Positions 12,096 through 24,990 of a stretch of DNA of 64,000 bases are shown here, piece by piece. The DNA is from Anthonomus grandis grandis (lineage: Eukaryota > Arthropoda > Insecta > Coleoptera > Curculionidae), in assembly GCF_022605725.1 (NCBI RefSeq), contig NC_065564.1, positions 7,728,698 through 7,792,697 of the forward strand, written 5' to 3'. The translations under genes were made by a program, and so were the position numbers. Numbering within the stretch: the first letter of the stretch is position 1; every line of letters starts with the position of its first letter. The notes under the pieces were generated by a model. The model was not told the origin of the DNA. It searched no databases and saw nothing but the letters and a program-made list of their open reading frames with translations.

Positions 12096-15000
12096 CCAGT
12101 GAAGAAAAAATGTATAAAATGTATGGATAAAAAAGACCTACAACAAAATATTTTTAAAAAATGTGTGGAATATATATGGAAATATTTAAAATACCTGGAA
12201 TAAAATAAAAAATCCTGGATTTTTTTTTTAAATATTGAATTACATTTAAAATGACGTCACATGCCTTGAATAACATCGAAAATTACTCTGGAAACCGACA
12301 ATAAAATATTGAAAAAAGTGTCTGGAGCATATAAAAAATTATTTAAAATGTCTGGAAAATTAAGAGTTACTCTAAGAACCTGGAATATGTAAGTATTTAA
12401 AAAAACGCCTGGAATAAAATAAAAATGCCTGTACATTTTTTTTAATTATTGGATTATATTAAAAATGACGTCATAAGTGTGGAATAAGGTAGAAAATTGC
12501 TCTGAAAACCCGGAATAAAATATTTTAAATGTCTGGAATAAAATTAAAAATGTCCGAAAAAAAATTAAAAAATATTTAATAATTTATAAAATGACGTCAC
12601 ATGCTTGGATTTTAATAAAAAATACCTGAAATAAATTTAAAAATTTTTAAAATGCCTGGAATAAAATAAAAATTACTCCTAGGAGCCTGGAATAAATATT
12701 TGAAAAATTATTATAACGCCTGGAATAAAATTAAATATTCCCGGGAAAAATTCAAAAAGAGATTTAATGATTAATAAAATGACGTCACATGCCTGGAATA
12801 AGATCAAAAAGACTTAAAATAATTTAATAACAATTATCGAATGACGTATAAAATGACGTCACATCCTTGGAATTTTTTAAAAAATGCCTAGAATAAAGTG
12901 AAAAATTATTCCAAGAACCTGGAATAAATATTTAAAAAAATATTATAACGCCTGGAATAAAATTAAAAATTCCCGGGAAAAATTCAAAAAGAGATTTAAT
13001 GATTTATAAAATGACGTCACATGCCTGGAATAAGATCAAAAAGACTTAAAATAATTTAATAACAATTATCGAATGACGTATAAAATGACGTCAAATCCTT
13101 GGAATTTTTTAAAAAATACCTAGAATAAAGTGAAAAATTATTCCAAGAACCTGGAATAAATATTTAAAAAGTTATTAAAACGCCTGGAATAAAATTAAAA
13201 ATTCTCGGGAAAAATTCAAAAAAAAATTCATTGATTTATAAAATGACGTCACATTCCTGGAATAAGATAATAAAGGATATAAATAATTTAATAAGAATTA
13301 TTGAATGACGTATAAAATGACGTCACATGCTTGGAATTTTTTGAAAAATGCCTGGAATAAAGCGAAAAATTACTCCTAGGAACCTGGAATAAATATTTAA
13401 AAAGTTATTAAAACGCCTGGAATTAAATTAAAAATTCCCGGGAAAAATTCAAAAAGAGATTTAATGATTTGTAAAATGACGTCACATCCCTGGAATAAGA
13501 TAAAAAAAAGCTAGAAATAATTTAATAACAATTATTGAATGACGTATAAAATGACGTCACATGCTTGGAATTTTTTGAAAAATGCCTGGAATAAAGCGAA
13601 AAATTACTTCTAGGAACCTGGAATAAATATTTAAAAAGTTATTAAAACGCCTGGAATAAAATTAAAAATTCCCGGGAAAAAATTCAAAAAGAGATTTAAT
13701 GATTAATAAAATGACGTCACATGCCTGGAATAAGATCAAAAAGACTTAAAATAATTTAATAACAATTATTGAATGACGTATAAAATGACGTCACATGCTT
13801 GGAATTTTTTGAAAAATGCCTGGAATATAGCGAAAAATTACTCCTAGGAACCTGGAATAAATATTTAAAAAATTATTATAACGCCTGGAATAAAATTAAA
13901 AATTCCCGGGAAAAATTCAAAAAGAGATTTAAAATTCTCGGGAAAAATTAAAAAAAAAATTCATTGATTTATAAAATGACGTCACACGACGACAATGACG
14001 ACACTGTAAGAACCTGGAATAAATATTTAAAAAATTTATAAAATACCTGGAATCAAATAAAAATGCCTAGAATAAGGTGAAAAATTAATCTAAGAAGCTG
14101 GAATAAATATTAAAAAAGTTATTAAAACACCTGGAATAAAATTAAGAATTCCCGGGAATAATTCAAAAAGAGATTTAATGATTTATAAAATGACGTCACA
14201 TGCCTGGAATAAGATAAAAAAGACTAGAAATAATTTAATAACAATTATTGAATGACGTATAAAATGACGTCACATGCTTGGAATTTTTTGAAAAATGCCT
14301 GGAATAAAGCGAAAAATTACTTCTAGGAACCTGGAATAAATATTTAAAAAGTTATTAAAACGCCTGGAATAAAATTAAAAATTCCCGGGAAAAAATTCAA
14401 AAAGAGATTTAATGATTAATAAAATGACGTCACATGCCTGGAATAAGATCAAAAAGACTTAAAATAATTTAATAACAATTATTGAATGACGTATAAAATG
14501 ACGTCACATGCTTGGAATTTTTTGAAAAATGCCTGGAATATAGCGAAAAATTACTCCTAGGAACCTGGAATAAATATTTAAAAAGTTATTAAAACGCCTG
14601 GAATTAAATTAAAAATTCCCGGGAAAAATTCAAAAAGAGATTTAATGATTAATAAAATGACGTCACATGCCTGGAACAAGATCAAAAAGACTTAAAATAA
14701 TTTAATAACAATTATCGAATGACGTATAAAATGACGTCAAATCCTTGGAATTTTTTAAAAAATACCTAGAATAAAGTGAAAAATTATTCCAAGAACCTGG
14801 AATAAATATTTAAAAAGTTATTAAAACGCCTGGAATAAAATTAAAAATTCTCGGGAAAAATTCAAAAAAAAATTCATTGATTTATAAAATGACGTCACAT
14901 TCCTGGAATAAGATAATAAAGGATATAAATAATTTAATAAGAATTATTGAATGACGTATAAAATGACGTCACATGCTTGGAATTTTTTGAAAAATGCCTG

Positions 15001-16872
15001 GAATAAAGCGAAAAATTACTCCTAGGAACCTGGAATAAATATTTAAAAAGTTATTAAAACGCCTGGAATTAAATTAAAAATTCCCGGGAAAAATTCAAAA
15101 AGAGATTTAATGATTTGTAAAATGACGTCACATCCCTGGAATAAGATAAAAAAAAGCTAGAAATAATTTAATAACAATTATTGAATGACGTATAAAATGA
15201 CGTCACATGCTTGGAATTTTTTGAAAAATGCCTGGAATAAAGCGAAAAATTACTTCTAGGAACCTGGAATAAATATTAAAAAGTTATTAAAACGCCTGGA
15301 ATAAAATTAAAAATTCCCGGGAAAAAATTCAAAAAGAGATTTAATGATTAATAAAATGACGTCACATGCCTGGAATAAGATCAAAAAGACTTAAAATAAT
15401 TTAATAACAATTATTGAATGACGTATAAAATGACGTCACATGCTTGGAATTTTTTGAAAAATGCCTGGAATATAGCGAAAAATTACTCCTAGGAACCTGG
15501 AATAAATATTTAAAAAATTATTATAACGCCTGGAATAAAATTAAAAATTCCCGGGAAAAATTCAAAAAGAGATTTAAAATTCTCGGGAAAAATTTAAAAA
15601 AAAATTCATTGATTTATAAAATGACGTCACACGACGACAATGACGACACTGTAAGAACCTGGAATAAATATTTAAAAAATTTATAAAATACCTGGAATCA
15701 AATAAAAATGCCTAGAATAAGGTGAAAAATTAATCTAAGAAGCTGGAATAAATATTAAAAAAGTTATTAAAACACCTGGAATAAAATTAAGAATTCCCGG
15801 GAATAATTCAAAAAGAGATTTAATGATTTATAAAATGACGTCACATGCCTGGAATAAGATAAAAAAGACTAGAAATAATTTAATAACAATTATTGAATGA
15901 CGTATAAAATGACGTCACATGCTTGGAATTTTTTGAAAAATGCCTGGAATAAAGCGAAAAATTACTTCTAGGAACCTGGAATAAATATTTAAAAAGTTAT
16001 TAAAACGCCTGGAATAAAATTAAAAATTCCCGGGAAAAAATTCAAAAAGAGATTTAATGATTAATAAAATGACGTCACATGCCTGGAATAAGATCAAAAA
16101 GACTTAAAATAATTTAATAACAATTATTGAATGACGTATAAAATGACGTCACATGCTTGGAATTTTTTGAAAAATGCCTGGAATATAGCGAAAAATTACT
16201 CCTAGGAACCTGGAATAAATATTTAAAAAGTTATTAAAACGCCTGGAATTAAATTAAAAATTCCCGGGAAAAATTCAAAAAGAGATTTAATGATTAATAA
16301 AATGACGTCACATGCCTGGAACAAGATTAAAAAGACTTAAAATAATTTAATAACAATTATTGAATGACGTATAAAATGACGTCACATCCTTGGAATTTTT
16401 TAAAAAATGCCTAGAATAAAGTGAAAAATTATTCCAAGAACCTGGAATAAATATTTAAAAAGTTATTAAAACGCCTGGAATAAAATTAAAAATTCTCGGG
16501 AAAAATTCAAAAAAAAATTCATTGATTTATAAAATGACGTCACATTCCTGGAATAAGATAATAAAGGATATAAATAATTTAATAAGAATTATTGAATGAC
16601 GTATAAAATGACGTCACATGCTTGGAATTTTTTGAAAAATGCCTGGAATAAAGTGAAAAATTACTGTAGGAACCTGGAATAAATATTTAAAAAATTTATA
16701 AAATACCTGGAATCAAATTAAAATGCCTAGAATAAGGTGAAAAATTAATCTAAGAAGCTGGAATAAATATTAAAAAAGTTATTAAAACACCTGGAATAAA
16801 ATTAAGAATTCCCGGGAATAATTCAAAAAGAGATTTAATGATTTATAAAATGACGTCACATGCTTGGAATCA
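12096..16872 (-). repeat. Satellite B expanded array (~232-bp unit, ~1,645-bp higher-order unit)
   Basis: About 20 units. Successive gacgtcacat...cctgg landmarks fall at 12781, 13013, 13245, 13478 and 13713, a period of 232-235 bp. A private variant (cacacgacgacaatgacgac) near 13,978 recurs near 15,623, and another (gacgtcaaatcc) recurs with a 1,646-bp offset. Units of about 1,645 bp (roughly 13,015-14,660 and 14,660-16,305, then a partial third) were therefore recently duplicated. Most units contain two TGACGTCA palindromes and one TTCCCGGGAA. Open frames inside are repeat artefacts. Confidence 0.92.
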
Positions 16873-17760
16873 AAAAAACTCCGGGAGTTAATTGACTAAA
16901 GAGTTCGATTCCCTTAACAGGGACGTCGTTTCGCTACTTTAATTCCTACGGGAACCGACTCGTGTCCCTAAGGGGAACTAATTACAATGCCGAAGTCAAT
17001 TTGGGCCCTTCGCGAGCAGACGTTTATCAGAAATTTAATTTCTTTATCGACACTTTAGATAATAATAATAATAATTAGGGCGTCAAGTTTATAAATTCGT
17101 AGCGCGAGCTTAACTAACAAAAAAAAGTCACTTAATTTATTTTTGGCGACTGCGCGGCACGGAATGCTGGCTCCAGGCCTTATTATTCAAAGCATTGTTA
17201 CGTTCTTTTTTTTACTACGATCAAGAGGGTGGGGACTAAAGAAGATAAGAGCAAACGGGGAATGTTTGGTGAGAAGGTTTGATATTGTGGAATGTTGGCA
17301 ACAGTGGCGCATGCGCTTCAATCGGCTGCACACCGTTGCCATGATGTTTACTAAGTAGAGTAAGCTAAAAAAACAGGTTATAAAGAAAAAATTTTTTTAG
17401 GTTATAAATTTGAGACCATTGACTTTGTGTCCCTTTAATCTCTGAATTTTTATTATTAAGAGGTCTCTTTGAGAAAAATGATGAAAAAACAACGGCGCAT
17501 GCGCGTTGCACACTGTTGCCAATATGTTTACTAGAGTAGAGTGTGCTCAAAAACAGGTAATAATTAAAAATTCAGAGATTGGAGGGACACAAAGTCAATG
17601 GTCATTTTTCTTTTTTTTTTTTTATAAATTTGACGACTGACTTTGTGTCCCTTTAATCTCTGAATTTTTATTATCAAGAGATCTCTTTGAGAAAAATGGA
17701 CTACTGTTTGAATTTGAAAGGTTGTAAATAAATTGTTTCAAAATTAAAAAATGCCTGGAG
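16873..17760 (-). repeat. Module C, copy 2, inverted, with internal duplication
   Basis: Reverse complement of 6,531-7,199 but longer: part of it is duplicated internally, so GCGCATGCGC occurs twice (17,307-17,316 and 17,495-17,504). A ~43-bp inverted repeat (about 17,412-17,456 against 17,561-17,603, both containing the gtccc/tctctgaa phrase) suggests a small foldback element. A 71-codon plus frame at 17,143-17,358 has no recognisable domain and is not called. Confidence 0.75.
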
Positions 17761-17986
17761 TGAGTGAGGATCAAACCTGTTCTTTAAAAAGGCCGATATT
17801 TCAAAAATTATTACTCAGGCAGTTTTGAACCCTTAAGGACATTGATAGCACATACTTTTCTGAATACTATACTTTTGGTTTCATAAGAATATCCCCGGAG
17901 GTTCTTGAGATTTTTGACTTCAAAGTGAGTGGTCACCTTGAAGACCAAACCTGGTCTTCGGATACCATCACTTAAAGGGGCCGATA
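17761..17986 (-). repeat. Satellite A, minus orientation, interrupted by a foldback element
   Basis: About one A unit. The array is split after gccgata by the element at 17,989-18,708 and resumes at 18,711. Confidence 0.8.
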
Positions 17987-18710
17987 TACGGGGTATCCCA
18001 AAAGTATGGACATACCCAAAAATCTTGGGAAATATGGGCGCTAGAAAAAATCTTTAAATACAAAAGTTTTGGGGAATCAATCGGTGCATCTGATGGTGAC
18101 CTTAAACTTGACCTTGAGCATGACCTGCAAGGTTATTCGAAGGGCAAAGCGATTTTTTTAAATGGGAACCCCTATTTTTGACACCGGATTCTGAAAGAGC
18201 GGAAAATTTTACGTCCGGGTATGTATTGAGGTATGAGGTTGAAGTAATCCCGAGAGGTCAAATAATGACTTCTTAAAAATTTCGCAAGTTCAGTGGTAAA
18301 AGAAAACAAATAAAGGTCATACCTTAAGTAAGTCTTAACGAGGAACCCAACGGTGACCTTGGATTTGACGTTGAACCTCATTTTCAAGGTCATTTGAAGG
18401 TCAACCTAATTTCTTAAAATGGAAATCCTTATTATTTGACCTCTTGGGATTACTTCAACCTCATAGCTCAATACATACCCGGACGTAAAATTTTCCGCTC
18501 TTTCAGAATCCGGTGTCAAAAATAGGCGTTCCCATTTAAAAAAATCGCTTTGACCTTCAAATAACCTTGAAGGTCAAGCTCAAGGTCAAGTTTAAGGTCA
18601 CCATCAGATGCACCGATTTATTCCCCAAAACTTTTGTATTTAAAGATTTTTTCTAGCGCCCATATTTCCCTAGTTTTTTGGGTGTGTCCATACTTTTGGG
18701 ACACCCCGTA
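17987..18710. mobile_element. Foldback/MITE element with TA target duplication
   Basis: The ends are CGGGGTATCCC and GGGACACCCCG, reverse complements with one mismatch, flanked by TA at 17,987-17,988 and 18,709-18,710. The arms are long: about 280 bp of each side is complementary with few mismatches, around a short centre. No transposase frame is present. TA duplication and terminal inverted repeats fit a non-autonomous Tc1/mariner-type element. It carries clustered AGGTCA half-sites, for example at 18,571, 18,583 and 18,595, exactly 12 bp apart. It sits inside satellite A. Confidence 0.88.
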
Positions 18711-19640
18711 TAAAAAATTGTAAATTAAACTGATTTGAACCTTAAAGACTATTCGTAAAACATACTTTTTTAAGTATTTTGCTTTTTGTTTCATGAGAAT
18801 ATTCCTGGTAGTTCCTGAGATTTTTGACTTCAAAGTAAGTGGTCACCTTCAAGACCAAACGTGCCCCTTGGACATCACCACTTAAAAGTACCGGTATTTC
18901 AAAAGTTGTAACTTTGACTGGTTTAAACCTATAAGAATATTTGTAAAACATGCATTATTTAATATTCTGCTTATTGTTTTAGGAAAATATTCCCAGTAGT
19001 TTTTGAGATTTTTTACTTCAAAGTGAGTGGTCACCTTGAAGACCAAGCTTGCTCCTCGAACACCACTGCACAAAGAGACCGATATTTTCAAAATTGTAAC
19101 TCTGACTAATTTGAGCTTTAAAGAACATTCATAGAACAATTTTCTGAGTACTCTTCTTTTTGTTTTATGAAAATATTCTTCATAGCTTTTGAGATTTTTG
19201 ACTTCAAAGTGAATAGTCACCTTGAAGACCAAGCTTGCTCCTCGGACACCACCACACAAAGAGGCCGATATTTTAAAAATTATAGCTCTGACTAAGTTTA
19301 ACCTTAAAGAACATTCATAGAACAATTTTCTGAGTACGCTCCTTTTTGTTTTATGAAAATATTTTCCATAGCTTTTGAGATTTTTTACATCAAAGTGAGT
19401 GGTCACCTTGAAGACCAAACTTGTTCCTCAGACACCACCGCACAAAGAGGCCGATATTTTAAAAATTATAACTCTGACTAAGTTTAACCTTAAAGAACAT
19501 TCATAGAACAATTTTCTGAGTACCCTCCTTTTTGTTTTATAAAAATATTTTCCATTTTTTTGAGATTTTTGACTTCAAAGTGAGTGGTCACCTTGAAGAC
19601 CAAACTTCCTCCTCGGACACCACCTCACTTAAACCCCTGG
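18711..19640 (-). repeat. Satellite A array, 186-bp variant, minus orientation
   Basis: About five units. In the right half the landmark gaccaa falls at 19,041, 19,227, 19,413 and 19,598, so the period is 186 bp, a multiple of three. A 178-codon minus frame therefore stays open across three units (18,882-19,418). The peptide only repeats the A-unit translation and no known domain is seen. Confidence 0.85.
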
Positions 19641-19960
19641 AATTTGATGAAAAATTAATTTTAACTCCAGGAACGACTAGATATTTCAAATAAAACATTA
19701 TGCCACATCCTTAGAATAAAATAAAAAATTACTGTGACACCTGAAATAAAGCATTTCAAATAAATGTCTGGAGTAAGATGCAACCTGCTGTTTGGATACC
19801 ATCGCACAAAGAAGCGGATATTTCCAAAATTATGACTCGAACAGTTTTGAACCCTTTTAAACATTTATAGCACATGCTTTTCTGAATATTATTCTTTTTA
19901 TTTCATAAGAATACCAATAGAAGCTTCTGAGATTTTTGCATTTAAAGTGAGAGACCACGT
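19641..19960 (-). repeat. Diverged B and A remnants at the array edge
   Basis: A short B-like part (cctggaatttgatg, gtctggagtaag) is followed by a diverged A unit ending near 19,955. It marks the right edge of the A/B domain. Confidence 0.6.
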
Positions 19961-21060
19961 AGGAAAATGCGCCTACACCTGCGCATACGACCCATATTGG
20001 TTTTGAGGCATGTGGGGTTGCATATTATGCTCCTAAAACAAATCCGGCTCGTAGGACCAAAATTAGTCCTTCTAAGGGATTTTCTATTGATAATAATATA
20101 AATATACAATTAATAAATGAAAAAATTCATAAGAAATTGAATTTTACTTGGAACGATTAAACGGTTTAAAAGGCGAAAAAAAATTTAATTGTAGATATTT
20201 ACCGCGTTCGCCTCTCAACGGTTTAATCCACGTCCCGATCCCGATTTTCCGCTTTTACTTTTCCCACGTTTTTCCCTAATTAGTGTGGCCCGTTTATTGG
20301 ATTTCGTAACTTAAATGTTTCGTTCCAGCTTTATGCAACCCGACGCGCATCCAGATCGATATTGTGTCTAAAGCGCAGGTGCGTGCGCACCTCCCAAAAA
20401 TGAAATGAAATTGAAACCTTCACTCATCACTTGATTTAAATAATTCGAAAAAACTCGTTTTTTTTTTAATTAAAAATAAATAGCAAAGTGACCACAAATC
20501 ATGTCCACTTAAGGTTTTCCCCCCGATTTTCCTGATGTTTTCGTGGAAAATTAGGCTTAAACTACAAATAATCAGTCATAAATCGGGTAAATTCTTAAAA
20601 TCTTGGGACGTTTCCTCCGTTTAATTTTAACGAATACTTAACGAGCTAAGCTTCAGCAATTACCGCGGCAATTTTCCTTAAGGGCAATTTTCTTCGGGTG
20701 GGAATATTTTTAATCGCAATATTCCTCGGTCATAATTAATTTGCTCGGATTACGAATTAATTACATTGGAATTGAATGATTTACATTTAAATTAGTTACC
20801 TGGATTGTGCACATTGTAAATTACCTTAATAGGGTATTTTCTTAATAAATATTAGAAGAATATTAATATTACTATTCTAGATGTTTAAAGGTTTATAATA
20901 ATAATAATAATAATTAATATGTTTATTCAACGATTTTTTAGCAAGTTTTTGGTTTTGGTGTATTTATCAACCGTATATATGGTCAAATTATATTTATTAA
21001 ACCGTAGAATATACGTGTATCATAAACGATTCTGTTTGGAAAGATTCTATAGGAAATTTC
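19961..21060. other. Unique island
   Basis: Non-satellite DNA between A/B repeats and the G array. It has GC-richer stretches near 20,200-20,400, an (ATA)n microsatellite near 20,897-20,915 and TAATTA-type cores near 20,730-20,765. I see no exon, RNA gene or recognisable frame. It is probably intronic if the receptor gene continues leftward. Confidence 0.5.
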
Positions 21061-24000
21061 GGCATTGAAAAAAATTTGGCACGGGACTTATACATTATCT
21101 AGTTTTTTTAAACTCGATTACTACACCTCAAATATTTACTTACATATTTTTATTTTTCCTGGGTTTCCTATGGAAAATAGAAAATTTTTACATTGGAGTT
21201 TTTTATTAGGCTTTTTAAGAGCAATCTATAGTAAAAAAAAATTTTTGATTTGGCCAACTTTTCAGAATTTTCATATTTTCTAGCCTGTTTGGTCCAAAAC
21301 CAAAAAATGGGAATAACCGCTTTCCTGTTAATTTTTGGATAAAATGTGTAATATACTTTTGGATTTAGATTTAAAAAATGCACTAAATTCAATAATTAAA
21401 CGTTTAAAATTTTTCATATATTTTGAGAAAATTGCCTTTTTTTGTTCAGAGGTTTTTCACGATTTTCTCCCACTGTATGAGAAATATTAACAAAATTTCT
21501 TATTCTTCTTATAGCTCTTTTTATTGTGAATAACTTTTATTAAGGTCAATTTTCCCTAACATTCACATATTTCGTTAAAAAAAAAATAAAAGTCTACCAA
21601 AATTTTATGCGAAAATTACGCGTTTTTTATTTTTCCTGACTTTCCTATAAAAAATAGAAAATTTCGAAATAAGAGTTTTCTGTTAGAATCATTGTGAGCA
21701 ATATATAGCAAAAAAAATTTTTTGATTTGGCCAACTTTTTAAAATTTTCAAATTTTCTAGCGTTTTAGTCCTAAACCAAAAAATTGCAATAACTGCTTTC
21801 CTGTACAATTTTCGAAAAAATGTGTAATATACTTTTAGATTTGGATTTAAAAAACGCATTGAACTCAATAATTAAACGTTTAAAATTTTTCATATATTTT
21901 GAGAAAATTGTCTTTTTATGTTTGAAGGTTTTTCATGATTTTCTCCCACTGTGTGGAAAATATTATCAAAATTTCTTTTTCCAGAGATGGCCGTTATTAC
22001 TGTGAATAACTTTTATTAGAATGATTTTCCTTTCACATTTAAAGATTTTTAATAAAAAAAATAAAAGTGATTTTAAGTAGGAAATCATGGGTCTAAGCCT
22101 TACAATTTTGTGCTCTTACGGAAAGTACACTTTTTTAATTTTTCCTTGTTTTCCTTTAACAAATACAAATATTTAAATTAAGAGTTTTTTAATAAGCTTT
22201 TCATGGGCAATATACAGCAAAAAAAAATTTTTGATTTGGCCAACTTTTCAAAATGTTTTCAAATTTTCTAGCCTGTTTTGGTCCAAAACCAAAAAATGGC
22301 TATAACTGCTTTCCTGTTCAATTTTGGAAAAAATGTGAAAAATAATTTTCGATTTGCTTTTAAAAAAGGCACTGAATTCAAAATTTAAACATTTAAAATT
22401 TTCCATATATTTTGAAAAAATTGCCTTTTTTTGTTCGGAGGTTTTTCACGATTTTCTCCCACTGTATGAGAAATATTAACAAAATTTCTTATTCTTCTTA
22501 TAGCTCTTTTTATTGTGAATAACTTTTATTAAGGTCAATTTTCCCTAACATTTATATATTTCCTAAAAAAAAATTAAATGTCTACCTAAATTTCTCTAAT
22601 GTAGATTTTATGAAAATTACGCGTTTTTTATTTTTCCTGACTTTCCTATAAAAAATAGAAAATTTTGAAATTAGAGTTTTCTTTTAGGATTTTTGTGAGC
22701 AATATAAAGCAAAAAAAATTTTTTGATTTGGTCAACTTTTCAAAATTTTCAATTTTGCCAGCTAGTTTTGGCCAAAAACCCAAAAAATGCTAATAACTGC
22801 TTTCCTGTTAATTTTTGGAAAAAATGTGTAATATACTTTTGGATTTGGATTTCAAAAACGCATTAAATTCAATAGTTAAACCCTTAAAATTTTTCATATA
22901 TTTTGAGAAAATTGCCTTTTTTTGTTCGGAGGTTTTTCACGATTTTCTCCCACTGTATGGAAAATATTAATAAAATTTCTTTTTGCAGAGATGCTCGTTA
23001 TTATTGTGAATAACTTTTATTAGGATCATTTTTCTTTTACATCTATAGATTTTTAATAAAAAAAATAAAAGTGATTTTTAGAAGGAAATCATGGGTATAT
23101 GCCTTACAATTTTGTGCTCTTATTGTAAGTACACTTTTTTAATCTTTCCTGGCTTTCCTTTAAAAAATACATAAAGTTGAATGAAGAGTTTTTTAATAAG
23201 CTTTCCATGGGCAATATATAGCAAAAAAATTTTTTTTGATTTGGACAACTTTTGAAAATCTCCAAATTTTCCACCCAGTTTTGTCCAAAAATAAAAAAAT
23301 TGCCAATAACTTTTTCCCAGTTCGTTTTCAGAAAAAAATTGTAGGACACTTTTTAAATTGTCCTTAAAAAAGACATTAATTACAAAAATAAAAAATATAA
23401 ATTTTCATATACATTTTGAGAAAATTACATCTTTTTGCACGGAGATCTTTCATGATTTTCTCCCACTGTATGGAAATTATTAACAAAATTTCTTGCTCCA
23501 GAGATATATCTTTTTACTGTAAATAACTTTTATTAAGGTCAATTTTCCCTAACATTTATACATTTCCTAAAAAAAAATCAAATGTCTACCTAAACTTCTC
23601 TAATTTAGATTTTATGAAAATTACGAGATTTTTATTTTTCTTGACTTCCCTATAAAAAATAGAAAATTTCGAAATAAGAGTTTTTTATTAGGATTTTTGT
23701 GAGCAATCCATAGCAAAAAAAAATTTTTGATTTGGTCAACTTTTTTAAATTTTCAATTTTGCCAGCTAGTTTTGGCCAAAAACCAAAAAATGCTAATAAC
23801 TGCTTTCCTATTAATTTTTGGAAAAAATGTGTAATATACTTTTAGATTTGGATTTAAAAAGCGTATTAAATTCAATAATTAAACGTTTAAAATTTTTCAT
23901 ATATTTTGAGAAAATTGCCTTTCTTTGTTCGGAGGTTTTTCACGATTTTCTCCCACTGTATAGAAAATATTATCAAAATTTCTTTTTCCAGAGATAGCCG

Positions 24001-24990
24001 TTATTACTATGAATAACTTTTATTAAGATCATTTTCCTTTCACATTATTAGATTTTTAATAAAAAAAAATAAAAGTGAATTTTAGAAGGAAATCATGGGT
24101 CTACCTCTTACAATTTTGTGTTCTTATTGTAAGTACAATTTTTTAATTTTTCCTGGCTTTCCTTTAAAAAATAAAAAATTTTGAAATTAAAGTTTTCTTT
24201 TAGGATTTTTGTGAGCAATATATAGCAAAAAAAATTTTTTGATTTGGTCAACTTTTCAAAATTTTCAATTTTGCCAGCTAGTTTTGGCCAAAAACCCAAA
24301 AAATGCTAATAACTGCTTTCCTGTTAATTTTTGGAAAAAATGTGTAATATACTTTTGGATTTGGATTTCAAAAACGCATTAAATTCAATAGTTAAACCCT
24401 TAAAATTTTTCATATATTTTGAGAAAATTGCCTTTTTTTGTTCGGAGGTTTTTCACGATTTTCTCCCACTGTATGGAAAATATTAACAAAATTTCTTTTT
24501 GCAGAGGTGCTCGTTATTATTGTGAATAACTTTTATTAGGATCATTTTTCTTTTACATCTATAGATTTTTAATAAAAAAAATAAAAGTGATTTTTAGAAG
24601 GAAATCATGGGTCTAAGCCTTACAATTTTGTGCTCTTATAGAAAGTACACTTTTTTAATTTTTCCTGGCTTTCCTTTAAAAAATAGAAAAATTTGAATTA
24701 AGAGTTTTTTAATCAGCTTTTCATGGACAATGTATAGCAAAAAAATTTTTTTGATTTGGACAACTTTTGAAAATTTCCAAATTTTCCGGACAGTTTTGTC
24801 CAAAAATAAAAAATTGCCAATAACTTCTTCCCAGTTCGTTTTCAAAAAAAAATTGTAGAACACTTTTCAAATTGCCCTTAAAAAACGCATTAATTACAAA
24901 AATAAAAAATATAAATTTTCATTTACATTTCGAGAAAATTACATCCTTTTGCACGGAGATCTGTCATAATTTTCTTCCACTCTGTGCAAG
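21061..24990 (+). repeat. Satellite G tandem array, plus orientation (~1,003-bp dimer)
   Basis: The landmark gattttctcccactgta (or close variants) occurs at 21461, 21937, 22450, 22941, 23454, 23944 and 24457, with a diverged copy at 24967. After the first interval the spacing alternates 491, 513, 490 and 513 bp, so the higher-order unit is a ~1,003-bp dimer. Frames here, on both strands, derive from the repeat. It ends about 280 bp from the receptor exon. Confidence 0.9.

Noticed and set aside
15444..15686. 80-codon plus frame in satellite B
   Set aside because: It is only the translation of the cctggaataaa subrepeats and is lost in neighbouring units.
16890..16960. tRNA-like B-box (agttcgattccc with a T-arm-like stem) in the module C core
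   Set aside because: No A-box, acceptor stem or D-arm at the right distance in any of the three copies. The stem has a mismatch. Probably chance.
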